64,000 nucleotides of DNA from Modicisalibacter sp033446685 (GTDB lineage: Bacteria > Pseudomonadota > Gammaproteobacteria > Pseudomonadales > Halomonadaceae). Numbering within the stretch: position 1 is the stretch's first letter; every line of letters starts with the position of its first letter. The stretch covers positions 450,730 through 514,729 of the forward strand of contig NZ_JAWQLY010000001.1 of the NCBI RefSeq assembly GCF_033446685.1, in the 5' to 3' direction. The notes beneath the pieces were generated by a model, which saw nothing but the letters and a program-made list of their open reading frames with translations, was not told where the DNA came from and made no database searches. The translations under genes and the position numbers were made by a program. Positions 7,787 through 16,686 of this stretch are shown piece after piece.

Positions 7787-8778
7787 TCGAAATGACCGGC
7801 GCCCGCCGCGGTGCAATCCTGCTGCTCTCCCTCGATGAAGACAGCGCAGCCGAAATCTTCAAGTTCCTCGGTGCCAAGGAGGTTCAGGAGATCAGCATGG
7901 AGATGGCCAAGCTCGACCAGGTCTCCCACGAGGAAATGACTCAGGTGCTCGCCGAATTCCACGACGAGGCCGAACAGTTCACCGCCGTCAACCTGCACTC
8001 AAGCGACCACATCCGCACAGTGCTCACCAAGGCATTGGGCAGCGATCGCGCTTCGAGCCTGATCGAGGACATCCTCGAGAGCACCAGCAGCGCCTCGGGC
8101 ATCGATTCGCTGAATCTGATGGAGCCGTCGATGGTCGCCGAGATGATCCGCGACGAGCATCCGCAGATCATCGCCACGATCCTCGTGCACCTCGAGCGCC
8201 ATCAGGCGGCGAGCATCCTCGAGCTGTTCGACGACAAGCTGCGCAACGACGTGGTGCTGCGTATCGCCACGTTCAGCGGCGTCCAGCCGGCCGCCCTGCA
8301 GGAGCTCACCGAAGTGCTCGGCGGCATGCTCGATGGCCAGAACCTCAAGCGCAGCAAGATGGGCGGCGTGAGAACCGCGGCCGAGATCCTCAACCTGATG
8401 AACTCCGCTCAGGAAGAGGTCGTCATCGAGACCGTGCGCGCCCACAGCGAGGACCTGGCCCAGAAGATCATCGACGAGATGTTCCTGTTCGAGAACATCA
8501 TGGACATCGACGATCGCGGCATCCAGCTGATCCTCAAGGAAGTCGACACCAACTCGCTGGTCGTCGCACTCAAGGGCGCGCCGGATGCGCTGCTCGAGAA
8601 ATTCATGGCCAACATGTCGCAGCGTGCCGCCCAGATGCTGCAGGAAGACCTCGAGGCCCGCGGGCCGATCCGTGTGTCCCAGGTCGAGACCGAACAGAAG
8701 ACCATCCTGCAGATCGTGCGCCGACTCGCCGACAGCGGCGAAATAGCCCTGGGCGGAGGCGACGACAGCTATGTCTGA
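7783..8778 (+). CDS. fliG: Flagellar motor switch protein FliG
   Basis: A 331-residue switch protein, the ring that meets the stator and generates torque. N-terminal, middle and C-terminal FliG domains are all present. The middle domain contains EHPQIIA, and the C-terminal torque helix includes the charged segment LFENIMDIDDRGIQLILKEVD. The length equals the usual family length. It overlaps fliF by 4 bases (ATGA) and fliH by 8 bases, so the operon is tightly coupled. Confidence 0.97.
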   Translation: MIEMTGARRGAILLLSLDEDSAAEIFKFLGAKEVQEISMEMAKLDQVSHEEMTQVLAEFHDEAEQFTAVNLHSSDHIRTVLTKALGSDRASSLIEDILESTSSASGIDSLNLMEPSMVAEMIRDEHPQIIATILVHLERHQAASILELFDDKLRNDVVLRIATFSGVQPAALQELTEVLGGMLDGQNLKRSKMGGVRTAAEILNLMNSAQEEVVIETVRAHSEDLAQKIIDEMFLFENIMDIDDRGIQLILKEVDTNSLVVALKGAPDALLEKFMANMSQRAAQMLQEDLEARGPIRVSQVETEQKTILQIVRRLADSGEIALGGGDDSYV

Positions 8779-9502
8779 TCACCTGGTCAGCCCCGAACAT
8801 GACGACGGCGCCTGGCGGCGCTGGCGGATGGATGAACTGGGCAGCCCCGATCAGCTGCGCAGCCAGCGCGAACGCCGCGAGCGGGTGCGCCAGCAGGCCG
8901 CCCAGCGTCAGGCCGAACTCGACGCGATGCGCAAGCAGGCCCGTCAGGAGGCCTATCAGGCCGGCTATCAGGAAGGCTACGAACAGGGCCAGCAGGCGGG
9001 CTACGAAGCCGGTCTGAAGGAAGGCCGCGAAGCCGGCGAAGTCGAGATGCAGCGCCAGACCCGCGAAACGCTGGAACCGTTGTTGCCGCTAGCCGCGCAG
9101 TTCGGCGAGGCACTCGCCGCCCTCGACGAGGAGATGGCCGAGCACCTCGTCGATCTCGCGCTGGCGACCGGTCGCCAGCTCGCCGGCGAGGCCCTCGAGG
9201 CACGCCCCGAGGCGATTCTGGATATCGTTCGCGAGCTGCTGCACGTCGAGCCGTCGCTCTCCGGGCGGCCACGACTGTGGCTGCATCCCGCCGACCTGGC
9301 CCTGGTCAAGGCTCAGCTCGGCCACGAATTCGAGGCCGCCGGCTGGCAGTTGCAGCCCGACGATCTAGTGAGCCGCGGCGGCTGCCGCGCGACCAGCGCC
9401 AACGGCGATCTCGACGCCACCCTGGAATCGCGCTGGGAAACCATCGCCAACCAGGTTCGTCGTCGCAATTCCGTCATCGACACCAACGAGAAGCCGTCAT
9501 GA
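8771..9502 (+). CDS. fliH: Flagellar export apparatus protein FliH
   Basis: A 243-residue regulator of the export ATPase FliI. The hallmark GxxxG-type repeat (QAGYQEGYEQGQQAGYEAG and on) spans about residues 60-92, preceded by a charged N-terminus and followed by a FliH/V-ATPase subunit E-like C-terminal domain. FliH dimers hold FliI and tether it to FliN at the C ring. It overlaps fliG by 8 bases and fliI by 4. Confidence 0.93.
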   Translation: MSDHLVSPEHDDGAWRRWRMDELGSPDQLRSQRERRERVRQQAAQRQAELDAMRKQARQEAYQAGYQEGYEQGQQAGYEAGLKEGREAGEVEMQRQTRETLEPLLPLAAQFGEALAALDEEMAEHLVDLALATGRQLAGEALEARPEAILDIVRELLHVEPSLSGRPRLWLHPADLALVKAQLGHEFEAAGWQLQPDDLVSRGGCRATSANGDLDATLESRWETIANQVRRRNSVIDTNEKPS

Positions 9503-10899
9503 GCGCCGGCGAAGCCAACCGCCACCAGGGCCATTGGCGCAGTGCGCTCGGTGGCGTCCACCAACGTGTCAGTGCGCTGCCCAACTATCGCGCCAGCGGA
9601 CGCATCGTGCGTGCCACCGGCCTGGTACTCGAGGCGGTCGGCCTGCGCATCCCCCTGGGTAGCGCCTGTCGCATCGAGCTCTCGTCGCAATCGAGCAGCC
9701 CGGGCAGCCCCTCTGCGCGCTACGCCGAGGCCGAAGTGGTCGGCTTCTCCGGCGAGAAGCTGTTCCTGATGCCGCTCGAGGAGATCAGCGGCTTGTTGCC
9801 CGGCTCGCGGGTACTGCCGCTGGGTGACGGCCACGAGGCCAACAGCAGCGCACGGCGCTTTCCGCTCGGCGATCTGCTGCTGGGCCGCGTCGTCGACGGC
9901 AACGGCCGGCCACTGGATGGCAAGGGCGCGTTGCATGACGTGCGCCACGCGCCACTGGCCACCCCGCCCTTCAACCCCATGGCGCGGGCCCCGATCGATA
10001 CTCAGATCGACGTCGGCATTCGCGCCATCAATGGCCTGCTGAGCGTCGGCCGTGGACAGCGCATGGGGCTGTTCGCTGGTTCCGGCGTGGGTAAGTCGGT
10101 GCTGCTGGGCATGATGGCCCGCTACACCCAGGCGGACGTGATCGTGGTCGGGCTGATCGGCGAGCGCGGACGCGAAGTCCAGGACTTCATCGAGAACATC
10201 CTCGGCGAAGAGGGGCGCCGCCGCGCGGTGGTCGTCGCCGCGCCCGCCGATACCTCGCCGCTGCAGCGCCTGCAGGGCGCGTCCTACGCCACGCGGCTCG
10301 CCGAGGATTTCCGCGATGCCGGGCGCAACGTGCTGCTGATCATGGACTCACTGACCCGCTACGCCATGGCCCAGCGCGAGATCGCCCTGGCGATCGGCGA
10401 GCCGCCGGCGACCAAGGGTTATCCGCCCTCGGTGTTCGCCAAGCTGCCCAGCCTGGTCGAGCGCGCCGGTAACGGCCCCAGAGGCGGCGGCTCGATCACC
10501 GCTTTCTATACCGTGCTGACCGAGGGCGACGACCAGCAGGATCCGATCGCCGATTCGGCGCGGGCGATTCTCGACGGCCACATCGTGCTCTCGCGCCAGC
10601 TCGCCGAAGGCGGCCACTACCCGGCCATCGATATCGAGGCATCGATCAGCCGGGCAATGACCGCCATCGTCAGCGGCGAGCATCACCGCCGGGCCCAGCA
10701 GTTCAAGCAGCTGGTCTCGCGCTATCAGCGCAACCGCGACCTGATCAGCGTCGGCGCCTATACCCCGGGGCACGACCCGCAGCTCGACCAGGCGGTCTCC
10801 ATGTTCCCGGCGCTCGAGCGCTTCTTGCAGCAGCGCATCGACGAACGCGCGAATATCGACGAAACACGGCAGGTATTGGACGGATTGGTCAACGCCTGA
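9499..10899 (+). CDS. fliI: Flagellum-specific ATP synthase FliI
   Basis: A 466-residue export ATPase related to the F1 beta subunit. The Walker A motif GSGVGKS is at residues 194-200. LIGERGREVQDF follows, as does the Walker B region (VLLIMDSLTRYA) and a conserved SVFAKLPSLVERAG stretch. The frame is open further upstream to 9277 inside fliH, but ATG 9499 is chosen: it overlaps the fliH stop as ATGA and gives the usual length. FliI hydrolyses ATP to help unload substrates from chaperones at the export gate. Confidence 0.97.
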   Translation: MSAGEANRHQGHWRSALGGVHQRVSALPNYRASGRIVRATGLVLEAVGLRIPLGSACRIELSSQSSSPGSPSARYAEAEVVGFSGEKLFLMPLEEISGLLPGSRVLPLGDGHEANSSARRFPLGDLLLGRVVDGNGRPLDGKGALHDVRHAPLATPPFNPMARAPIDTQIDVGIRAINGLLSVGRGQRMGLFAGSGVGKSVLLGMMARYTQADVIVVGLIGERGREVQDFIENILGEEGRRRAVVVAAPADTSPLQRLQGASYATRLAEDFRDAGRNVLLIMDSLTRYAMAQREIALAIGEPPATKGYPPSVFAKLPSLVERAGNGPRGGGSITAFYTVLTEGDDQQDPIADSARAILDGHIVLSRQLAEGGHYPAIDIEASISRAMTAIVSGEHHRRAQQFKQLVSRYQRNRDLISVGAYTPGHDPQLDQAVSMFPALERFLQQRIDERANIDETRQVLDGLVNA

Positions 10900-10946
10900 A
10901 TGGGTATGCTGGGCAAAGCTAGGCTGACCACACCAGGTAAATCATC

Positions 10947-11417
10947 ATGACTCAAGCGACACCACTGGACACGTTGATTTCGCTGACCCGCGACTCGCGC
11001 GACACTGCCAGCCTTAAGCTGGCCGAGCTGCGACGCGCGCGTCACGATGCCCAGGCCCAGTTGGATACGCTTTTTCGCTATCGCCAGGAATATCGCGAAC
11101 GCTTGCAGGGAGCCATGGCTCAAGGCATCGGCCCCGATAGCTGGCAGAATTACCAGCAATTCCTGGCGTCGCTGGACAATGCCATCGAGCGCGCCCGCCA
11201 GTCATTGAGCGAACGCGAGAATCAGCTCAATCGGGGACAGCAGCATTGGCAGGACGAGCAGCGCAAGCTCTCCGCCTACGACACCCTGGTGGATCGGCGC
11301 CAGCAGCGCGAGCAACAGCGCTCCTCGCGTCAGGAGCAGCGTCACAACGATGAAATGGCCAGCGGCCTGATGTTGCGCCGTCAACACAACGAATCCCGAC
11401 ACGGGTCGAGCCACTAG
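10947..11417 (+). CDS. fliJ: Flagellar export protein FliJ
   Basis: A 156-residue, almost wholly alpha-helical coiled-coil protein rich in Gln, Arg and Glu. FliJ fits into the centre of the FliI hexamer, like the F1 gamma subunit, and contacts FlhA. Recognition rests on size, heptad-like composition and place between fliI and fliK, since FliJ sequences diverge strongly. It starts 47 bases after fliI. Confidence 0.88.
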   Translation: MTQATPLDTLISLTRDSRDTASLKLAELRRARHDAQAQLDTLFRYRQEYRERLQGAMAQGIGPDSWQNYQQFLASLDNAIERARQSLSERENQLNRGQQHWQDEQRKLSAYDTLVDRRQQREQQRSSRQEQRHNDEMASGLMLRRQHNESRHGSSH

Positions 11418-11449
11418 GCTCTACTTGAAAAAGTAAGGAGGCCCGTCAC

Positions 11450-12835
11450 ATGGCCATGTCACCTCTGCCTGCAGTCTCTTCCAGTCAACCGGCCTCGGGC
11501 AGCCGGCCCGCCCAGGACGGCCAGGCTACCGGCGGTTTCGCCCAGTTGTTCGCGCAAGCCAACCAGCCCGGCAAGACGGCTGGCGGCGCCGAGGGCAACT
11601 CGCGCAGTGCAGCGAATCGCCCGGATGAAGCCCATACCGACGAGCAAGGCGACTTCGATGATGCCGGGGCACTAATCAACGACGAGGCACAGGCTTTGCT
11701 GAGCCTGCCTGCCCAGGGCAACGCCGCGCTAATTGCGGGGGAAAGCGCGCTGCCAGGTAGCCAGGCGGACCTGCTCGCCTCGGCGACCGCGCAGGCTAAC
11801 GCCGGCGGTACCGGCAACGGGCTGGTCGCGGGTTTCGCCGGCGACGAGCTGGCGGGCATCCAGGAGCGCCTCGATGCCCTCGCCCGTTTCCGCGACAACA
11901 CCCCGCTCAATCCGCTGGGTCAGGCCATCGCCCTGGCACCGCAAATGAGCCAGCAGGGTGGTCTCGAGCGTAGCCTGCTGAGCCAGGCCGGCGGCATTGG
12001 CCAGAAGACCGCGGTTCTCGACACCACCGATCTCAAGAGCGGCCAGTCGGCGCTGTCCGGTTCAGGCGTGACCGCGACCTTGACCGGGAATAAAGACTCC
12101 TCGGGAGCCCTGTCAGGCGTTTCCGTTTCGGGCAATACAAGTTCGGCCAACGCGGGCACGGTCGGCGGCGCCACGCTGGACTGGTCGCAGCAATTGCAGA
12201 CTCAGGGCACCTCGTTTGCCGGGACACAGGAGCAGGCCGAAGGCGGCGATTGGTTGACGAGCGTCAGCGAAACCCTGACTGCCGCTCGCACGGGCACGAC
12301 GGAAACCTCGAGCGTCATGCCCCTGCATGCCGGCGCGGGCCTCGGTGCGGGTCAATCCGCGGCCACGGCCAGCGCCAGCGTCGCCCAGACGCCGACCCTG
12401 AGCGCCCCGCTGGCCTCGGCCGAATGGCAGCAGAGTCTCGGCCAGCAGCTCGTCAATATGCAGCAGCGCGGCGATCAACGCGTCCAGTTGCATCTGCACC
12501 CGGCCGAGCTAGGTCCGCTGTCGATCCATCTCAAGGTCGACGACCAGATGGCCCAGGCCCAGTTCATGTCGACCAACCCGCACGTACGTGCCGCATTGGA
12601 GCAGGCCATTCCGCAACTGCGCGAGGCCCTCGGCGAAGCCGGCATCCAACTGGGCGAAGCGATGGTCGGCGACCAGCAGCAAGGCCAGGAACAGGGCCAT
12701 GACGGCACCGCCGATGCGCGTCGTGTCGCCGCCATGGGTAGCGGAGCCAATAGCGTCACGGGCGATGTCCTCGATGGCAGGGCGCTCGGCGATGCAGGCG
12801 GCCTCGCCATCAGCGGCGTGGATCTCTACGCCTGA
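11450..12835 (+). CDS. fliK: Flagellar hook-length control protein FliK
   Basis: A 461-residue secreted ruler protein. The long N-terminal part is low-complexity (Ala, Gly, Ser, Gln), as usual for FliK. The conserved C-terminal domain lies at about 330-420 with the signature LHPAELGPLSIHLKVDDQMAQ. That domain contacts FlhB and switches export from hook to filament substrates. AAGGAGG lies just before the ATG. The C-terminal tail after residue 420 is Gly/Gln-rich. It ends the fliF-K run. Confidence 0.93.
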   Translation: MAMSPLPAVSSSQPASGSRPAQDGQATGGFAQLFAQANQPGKTAGGAEGNSRSAANRPDEAHTDEQGDFDDAGALINDEAQALLSLPAQGNAALIAGESALPGSQADLLASATAQANAGGTGNGLVAGFAGDELAGIQERLDALARFRDNTPLNPLGQAIALAPQMSQQGGLERSLLSQAGGIGQKTAVLDTTDLKSGQSALSGSGVTATLTGNKDSSGALSGVSVSGNTSSANAGTVGGATLDWSQQLQTQGTSFAGTQEQAEGGDWLTSVSETLTAARTGTTETSSVMPLHAGAGLGAGQSAATASASVAQTPTLSAPLASAEWQQSLGQQLVNMQQRGDQRVQLHLHPAELGPLSIHLKVDDQMAQAQFMSTNPHVRAALEQAIPQLREALGEAGIQLGEAMVGDQQQGQEQGHDGTADARRVAAMGSGANSVTGDVLDGRALGDAGGLAISGVDLYA

Positions 12836-13046
12836 TTGGCGTGCCGGGGGCGAACCCGGCGATGCCAGTACTTCACTAACCTGGCCGGCGGCCGATATGC
12901 CTGAATGCATCAGCCGCCGTCACCCCGGGTCACGGAGCGTTTCGCAAAACTCCGAGATAGCCGTAAATCGGCAGCCTTTTTCGGCCACTCCGAGGGCCCC
13001 GCTGCCGGCATACTCCTCCCATCACCGATCAACGACGGCGTAAGCA
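12836..13046. other. fliK-fliL intergenic gap with hairpin and weak promoter-like sites
   Basis: A 211-base gap in an otherwise packed gene run. A 6-bp GC hairpin (GCCGGG / CCCGGC, 12843-12860) without a T run lies directly after fliK. GCCGATAT at 12891-12898 matches the sigma-28 -10 element at 7 of 8, but the -35 (TTCACTAA) is poor. The gap marks the same fliK/fliL break as the two-operon layout of enterobacteria, so a separate promoter for fliL-R is plausible. Confidence 0.4.
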
Positions 13047-13532
13047 ATGGCCAAGACGAAGACCGAAGGCAAGAAGAGCAAGCCCTGGTGGCTGCTAGGA
13101 TTGCTGATTATCCTGTTATCCGTGGCTTGTTCGGCCGGGGTGTACTTTCTGCTCGATTCCCGCTCAGTAGCCAGCGAGGAAGTAGCAGAAGCCGCGCCGC
13201 CTGCCGAAGCGGAACCGCCGATCTTCGTGCCGGTACAGCCGTTCACGGTCAATATTCAGAGCGACGACTATTCGCAGCGCTTGCTGTATATCGGCCTTTC
13301 CCTCAAGGTCGGTGACGAAGAAAGCAGTGAGCTGGTCAAGACGTATATGCCGCAGGTCAGGAGCCGGCTGCTGATGCTGCTGTCCAGCCAGAACGCCGAC
13401 GACCTGATAACGCCGCAGGGCAAGGAGAAGCTGTCCCGGGAGATCCTGGCGCTGTTCGACAAGCCCTTTAGCGATCCGCCGCCGACGCTGGTCGTCGATG
13501 ACGTACTCTATACTGACTTCATTGTGCAATAG
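13047..13532 (+). CDS. fliL: Flagellar basal body-associated protein FliL
   Basis: A 161-residue single-pass membrane protein: a Lys-rich cytoplasmic N-terminus, a transmembrane helix at about 13-32, and a periplasmic FliL domain with the pattern PFTVNIQSDDYSQRLLYIGLSLKV and a C-terminal VDDVLYTDFIVQ. FliL surrounds the stators and supports torque. It lies 6 bases before fliM and begins the fliL-R run. Confidence 0.94.
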   Translation: MAKTKTEGKKSKPWWLLGLLIILLSVACSAGVYFLLDSRSVASEEVAEAAPPAEAEPPIFVPVQPFTVNIQSDDYSQRLLYIGLSLKVGDEESSELVKTYMPQVRSRLLMLLSSQNADDLITPQGKEKLSREILALFDKPFSDPPPTLVVDDVLYTDFIVQ

Positions 13533-13538
13533 GACATC

Positions 13539-14579
13539 ATGGCTCAAGACGATCTGCTCTCGCAGGATGAGATCGACGCCCTGCTCAAGGGCGTCAGCGG
13601 CGAGGAAGAGACCACAGCCCAGGATTCGGTGGCTGGCTCGCGCGTACGTCCTTACGACCCGGCCACCCAGCACCGGGTCATTCGCGAGCGTCTGCATGCG
13701 CTGGATATCATCAACGAGCGCTTCGCCCGCCAGTTCCGCATGAGCCTGTTCAATCTGCTGCGGCGCAGTGCCGACATTACCGTCGATAGCGTGCGCTACC
13801 AGAGCTACAGCGATTTCGCGCGGCACATTCCGGTACCCACCAATATCAACCTGATCGGCATGAAACCGTTGCGCGGCACCGCCATGGTGGTCTTTCCGCC
13901 CAACCTGGTGTTCATGGTGGTCGACAACCTGTTCGGCGGCGACGGGCGCTTCCTGACCAAGTCGGAAGGTCGCGAGTTCACGCACACCGAGCAGCGCATC
14001 ATCCAGCGTCTGCTTCGGCTGGCGATCGACGCCTATCACGACGCCTGGAAATCGGTCTATCCGCTGGAGATCGATTACATCCGCTCCGAGATGCAGGTGC
14101 GCTTCGCCAACATCACCAGTTCGCCCAATGAAATCGTGGTCAATAGCAGCTTCCACCTGGAAGTCGGCAACCTGTCCAGCGATTTCCAGATCTGCATGCC
14201 CTACTCGATGATCGAGCCGATCCGCGATCTGCTGTCGGGGCCGTTGACCGACAGCAACGCCGAGGAGGATCGTCACTGGGGGCAGCGCATGGCCGGCGAG
14301 ATCAAGGAGTCCCAGGTAGAACTGACCGCCGACTTCGCCGACGTCACGACCACCCTGGGCCGCGTGATGTCGCTCAAGGAAGGCGACGTGCTGCCCATCG
14401 AGTTGCCGGACATCGTCGCCACCCGAGTCGACGGCGTCCCGGTCATGCAGTGTGAATACGGCAGCCAGCATGGCCAGCGAGCGCTACGCGTGCGCCGTCT
14501 GATCGACCATGCGGCATCCAATGCCAAGTTTTTTGCCCCCGGCCTGACCGCCGGAGCCAAGGAATCCGATAATGACTGA
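13539..14579 (+). CDS. fliM: Flagellar motor switch protein FliM
   Basis: A 346-residue C-ring protein. The N-terminal CheY-P binding motif LLSQDEIDALLKGV is present at about residues 5-18. It is followed by the CheC-like middle domain (GMKPLRGTAMVVFPPNLVFMVVDNLFGG) and a SpoA C-terminal domain. It reverses or stops rotation on binding CheY-P. The stop overlaps the fliN start by 8 bases. Confidence 0.97.
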   Translation: MAQDDLLSQDEIDALLKGVSGEEETTAQDSVAGSRVRPYDPATQHRVIRERLHALDIINERFARQFRMSLFNLLRRSADITVDSVRYQSYSDFARHIPVPTNINLIGMKPLRGTAMVVFPPNLVFMVVDNLFGGDGRFLTKSEGREFTHTEQRIIQRLLRLAIDAYHDAWKSVYPLEIDYIRSEMQVRFANITSSPNEIVVNSSFHLEVGNLSSDFQICMPYSMIEPIRDLLSGPLTDSNAEEDRHWGQRMAGEIKESQVELTADFADVTTTLGRVMSLKEGDVLPIELPDIVATRVDGVPVMQCEYGSQHGQRALRVRRLIDHAASNAKFFAPGLTAGAKESDND

Positions 14580-15075
14580 CCCGAAGAACCCCGACCAGAC
14601 CAACTCCGACGACGATTGGGCAAGCGCCATGGCCGAGCAGGCTTCGGAAGGCGACGCTGCCGCCGACGACCCCTGGGCGGCGGCATTCGCCGAGCAGGAA
14701 GAAGCCGAACATCAAGTCGACGAAGAGCCCCAACCGGCACCCAGCAATGCCCGGGCCGCCGGCGACTCGGTCTTCAAGCCGCTTGACGGTGTGACCGGTG
14801 TCAATGGCTCGATGCGCGATCTCGAGATGATCATGGACATCCCGGTCAAGCTGACCGTGGAACTTGGCCGCACCCGCCTGACCATCAAGCAGTTGCTGGA
14901 GCTTGCCCAAGGCTCGGTCATCGAGCTCGACGGCCTCGCCGGTGAGCCCATGGACATCCTGATCAACGGCTATCTGATTGCCCAGGGCGAAGTCGTCGTG
15001 GTCGACGACAAGTACGGCATCCGCATCACCGAAATCATCACACCCTCCGAGCGCGTTCAAAAGCTCAACCGATGA
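14572..15075 (+). CDS. fliN: Flagellar motor switch protein FliN
   Basis: A 167-residue C-ring protein. The C-terminal SpoA domain (about 85-165: MDIPVKLTVELGRTRLTIKQLL and then GVVVVDDKYGIRI-like sequence) is canonical. An acidic N-terminal extension of about 75 residues rich in Asp, Glu and Ala precedes it, as in other pseudomonad-type FliN proteins. It binds FliH and so links the C ring to export. It overlaps fliM by 8 and fliO by 4 bases. Confidence 0.96.
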   Translation: MTDPKNPDQTNSDDDWASAMAEQASEGDAAADDPWAAAFAEQEEAEHQVDEEPQPAPSNARAAGDSVFKPLDGVTGVNGSMRDLEMIMDIPVKLTVELGRTRLTIKQLLELAQGSVIELDGLAGEPMDILINGYLIAQGEVVVVDDKYGIRITEIITPSERVQKLNR

Positions 15076-15524
15076 GTCAAACTTCCGCAACCCAGAGCGC
15101 TGCCGAGACCATCGGCAGCGCACAAGGCGACCTGATGGGCCTCGCCGTGCTCGGCAAGACGGCACTCGCCCTGGGGTTGGTCATCGCCGTGATCTTCGCC
15201 TGCAGCTACCTGCTGCGACGCCTCAACGCCGGACGCGGGCGGGGTGACCGTCATCTCAAGGTCGTGACCAGCACCGCCATCGGCCAACGCGAGCGAGTGG
15301 TCATCGTCGAGGTCGAGGGCACCTGGCTGGTGTTGGGCGTGGGCGGTGGACAGGTCACGACGCTGCACGAACTGCCGGCGCCGAGCGAACCCGAACGTGA
15401 TGAAAGCGCCGCTGTCGAAGCACAGGGCTTCGCCGCGCGTTTCGCCACGGCGCTGCGTGCCAATGCGCGCAGCTCGCTGGGACGGCGCGACAACCGCTCC
15501 GGCTCTGGGGAGGGCGAACAATGA
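15072..15524 (+). CDS. fliO: Flagellar biosynthetic protein FliO
   Basis: A 150-residue protein with one transmembrane helix at about 25-47, followed by a basic juxtamembrane stretch and a small FliO domain containing the pattern LKVVTSTAIGQRERVVIVEVEGTWLVLGV (only partly quoted motifs: GQRERV, WLVLGV). FliO helps FliP assemble into the export gate and is not part of the finished gate. It overlaps fliN by 4 and fliP by 4 bases. Confidence 0.93.
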   Translation: MSQTSATQSAAETIGSAQGDLMGLAVLGKTALALGLVIAVIFACSYLLRRLNAGRGRGDRHLKVVTSTAIGQRERVVIVEVEGTWLVLGVGGGQVTTLHELPAPSEPERDESAAVEAQGFAARFATALRANARSSLGRRDNRSGSGEGEQ

Positions 15525-16333
15525 ACTTCCTGCGCCCAGCCCAACGATGTTCGATCGAGAACCCCGCGCGAGCGCGAAATGCCACCGCCGGTCGACGGTT
15601 CGTCGCCCTGCTGCTGTTGGCCATTCTGGCTCTCGTCTCGCAGCAGGCACTGGCCCAGTCGGTGCCCGGGCTGACCAGCCGACCGCTCGAGGGCGGCGGT
15701 CAGCAGTGGTCACTGAGCCTGCAGACTCTGCTGCTGCTCAGCTCGATGGCCTTCCTGCCGGCGATCTTGCTGATGATGACCAGCTTCACCCGCATCATCA
15801 TCGTGCTCGGCCTGCTGCGCACCGCCATGGGCACGCAGTCGGCGCCGCCCAATCAGGTACTGCTGGGCATCGCACTGTTCCTGACGTTCTTCATCATGTC
15901 GCCGGTGCTACAGCAGGTTTACGACCAGGCCTGGCAGCCGTTCTCCGATCAGCAGATCAACTTCGACGTGTTCATCGAGCAGGCCAGCCAGCCGTTCCGC
16001 GAGTTCATGATGGCCCAGACCCGCGAACCGGACATCGCCCTGTTCGCGCGGCTGGCCGATGCCGGTACCTTTCAAGGGCCCGAGGACGTGCCGATGCGCG
16101 TACTGCTGCCTTCGTTCGTGACCAGCGAACTCAAAACCGCCTTCCAGATCGGCTTCACCATCTTCATTCCGTTTCTGATCATCGACCTGGTGGTCGCCAG
16201 CGTGCTGATGTCGCTGGGGATGATGATGGTGCCGCCGGCAACCATCTCGCTGCCGTTCAAGCTGATGCTGTTCGTGCTGGTCGATGGTTGGCAACTGCTG
16301 ATCGGCTCGCTGGCCGAGAGTTTCTACATTTGA
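15521..16333 (+). CDS. fliP: Flagellar export gate protein FliP
   Basis: A 270-residue polytopic membrane protein. A cleavable signal-like segment ends in QALAQ near residue 46. The family motifs SFTRIIIVLGLLRTAMGTQ and PPNQVLLGIALFLTFFIM follow, and further helices lie at about 205-260. FliP forms the pentamer of the FliPQR export gate. The N-terminus has about 30 extra residues before the signal helix, so a later start cannot be excluded. The ATGA overlap with fliO supports this one. Confidence 0.96.
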   Translation: MNFLRPAQRCSIENPARARNATAGRRFVALLLLAILALVSQQALAQSVPGLTSRPLEGGGQQWSLSLQTLLLLSSMAFLPAILLMMTSFTRIIIVLGLLRTAMGTQSAPPNQVLLGIALFLTFFIMSPVLQQVYDQAWQPFSDQQINFDVFIEQASQPFREFMMAQTREPDIALFARLADAGTFQGPEDVPMRVLLPSFVTSELKTAFQIGFTIFIPFLIIDLVVASVLMSLGMMMVPPATISLPFKLMLFVLVDGWQLLIGSLAESFYI

Positions 16334-16406
16334 ATCAGCCTATCCTGTTTTCCCGGCTCTCCCACACGACACGAGCCGCCACTCAAAGCCTTCAGGAGGC
16401 CTCTGT

Positions 16407-16676
16407 ATGACACCGGAAATGGTGATGAGCATGGCCTACCAGGGTATGAAAGTGACCCTTTTTCTGGCCGCCCCGCTGCTGCTCACGGCGCTGACCATCG
16501 GCCTGCTGGTCAGCCTGTTCCAGGCCGCGACCCAGATCAATGAGATGACGCTGTCGTTCATCCCCAAGATTCTCGGAGTCTTTGCCGCCCTGGTACTGGC
16601 CGGCCCCTGGCTGATCCAACTGATCACCCAGTTCACCACCGAGCTGTTCAAGAACATTCCGCACATGCTCGGGTAG
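16407..16676 (+). CDS. fliQ: Flagellar export gate protein FliQ
   Basis: An 89-residue protein with two transmembrane helices (about 15-40 and 50-75) and the family pattern QINEMTLSFIPKI. It is a standard-length FliQ, a component of the FliPQR gate. It lies 73 bases after fliP with AGGAGG just upstream, and 10 bases before fliR. Confidence 0.96.
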   Translation: MTPEMVMSMAYQGMKVTLFLAAPLLLTALTIGLLVSLFQAATQINEMTLSFIPKILGVFAALVLAGPWLIQLITQFTTELFKNIPHMLG

Positions 16677-16686
16677 GCCGGGCAGC

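Noticed and set aside
5867..7816. A 649-codon minus-strand frame across fliF
   Set aside because: It lies antisense to an unmistakable fliF; the long open frame is a by-product of high GC and codon bias, with His/Gln/Arg/Val-rich translation.
12837..12851. TGGCGT-N5-GGGC with GG-N10-GC spacing, like a sigma-54 promoter before fliL
   Set aside because: The -12 element lacks the TT of TTGC and the site sits in a GC-rich hairpin, so chance is likely.
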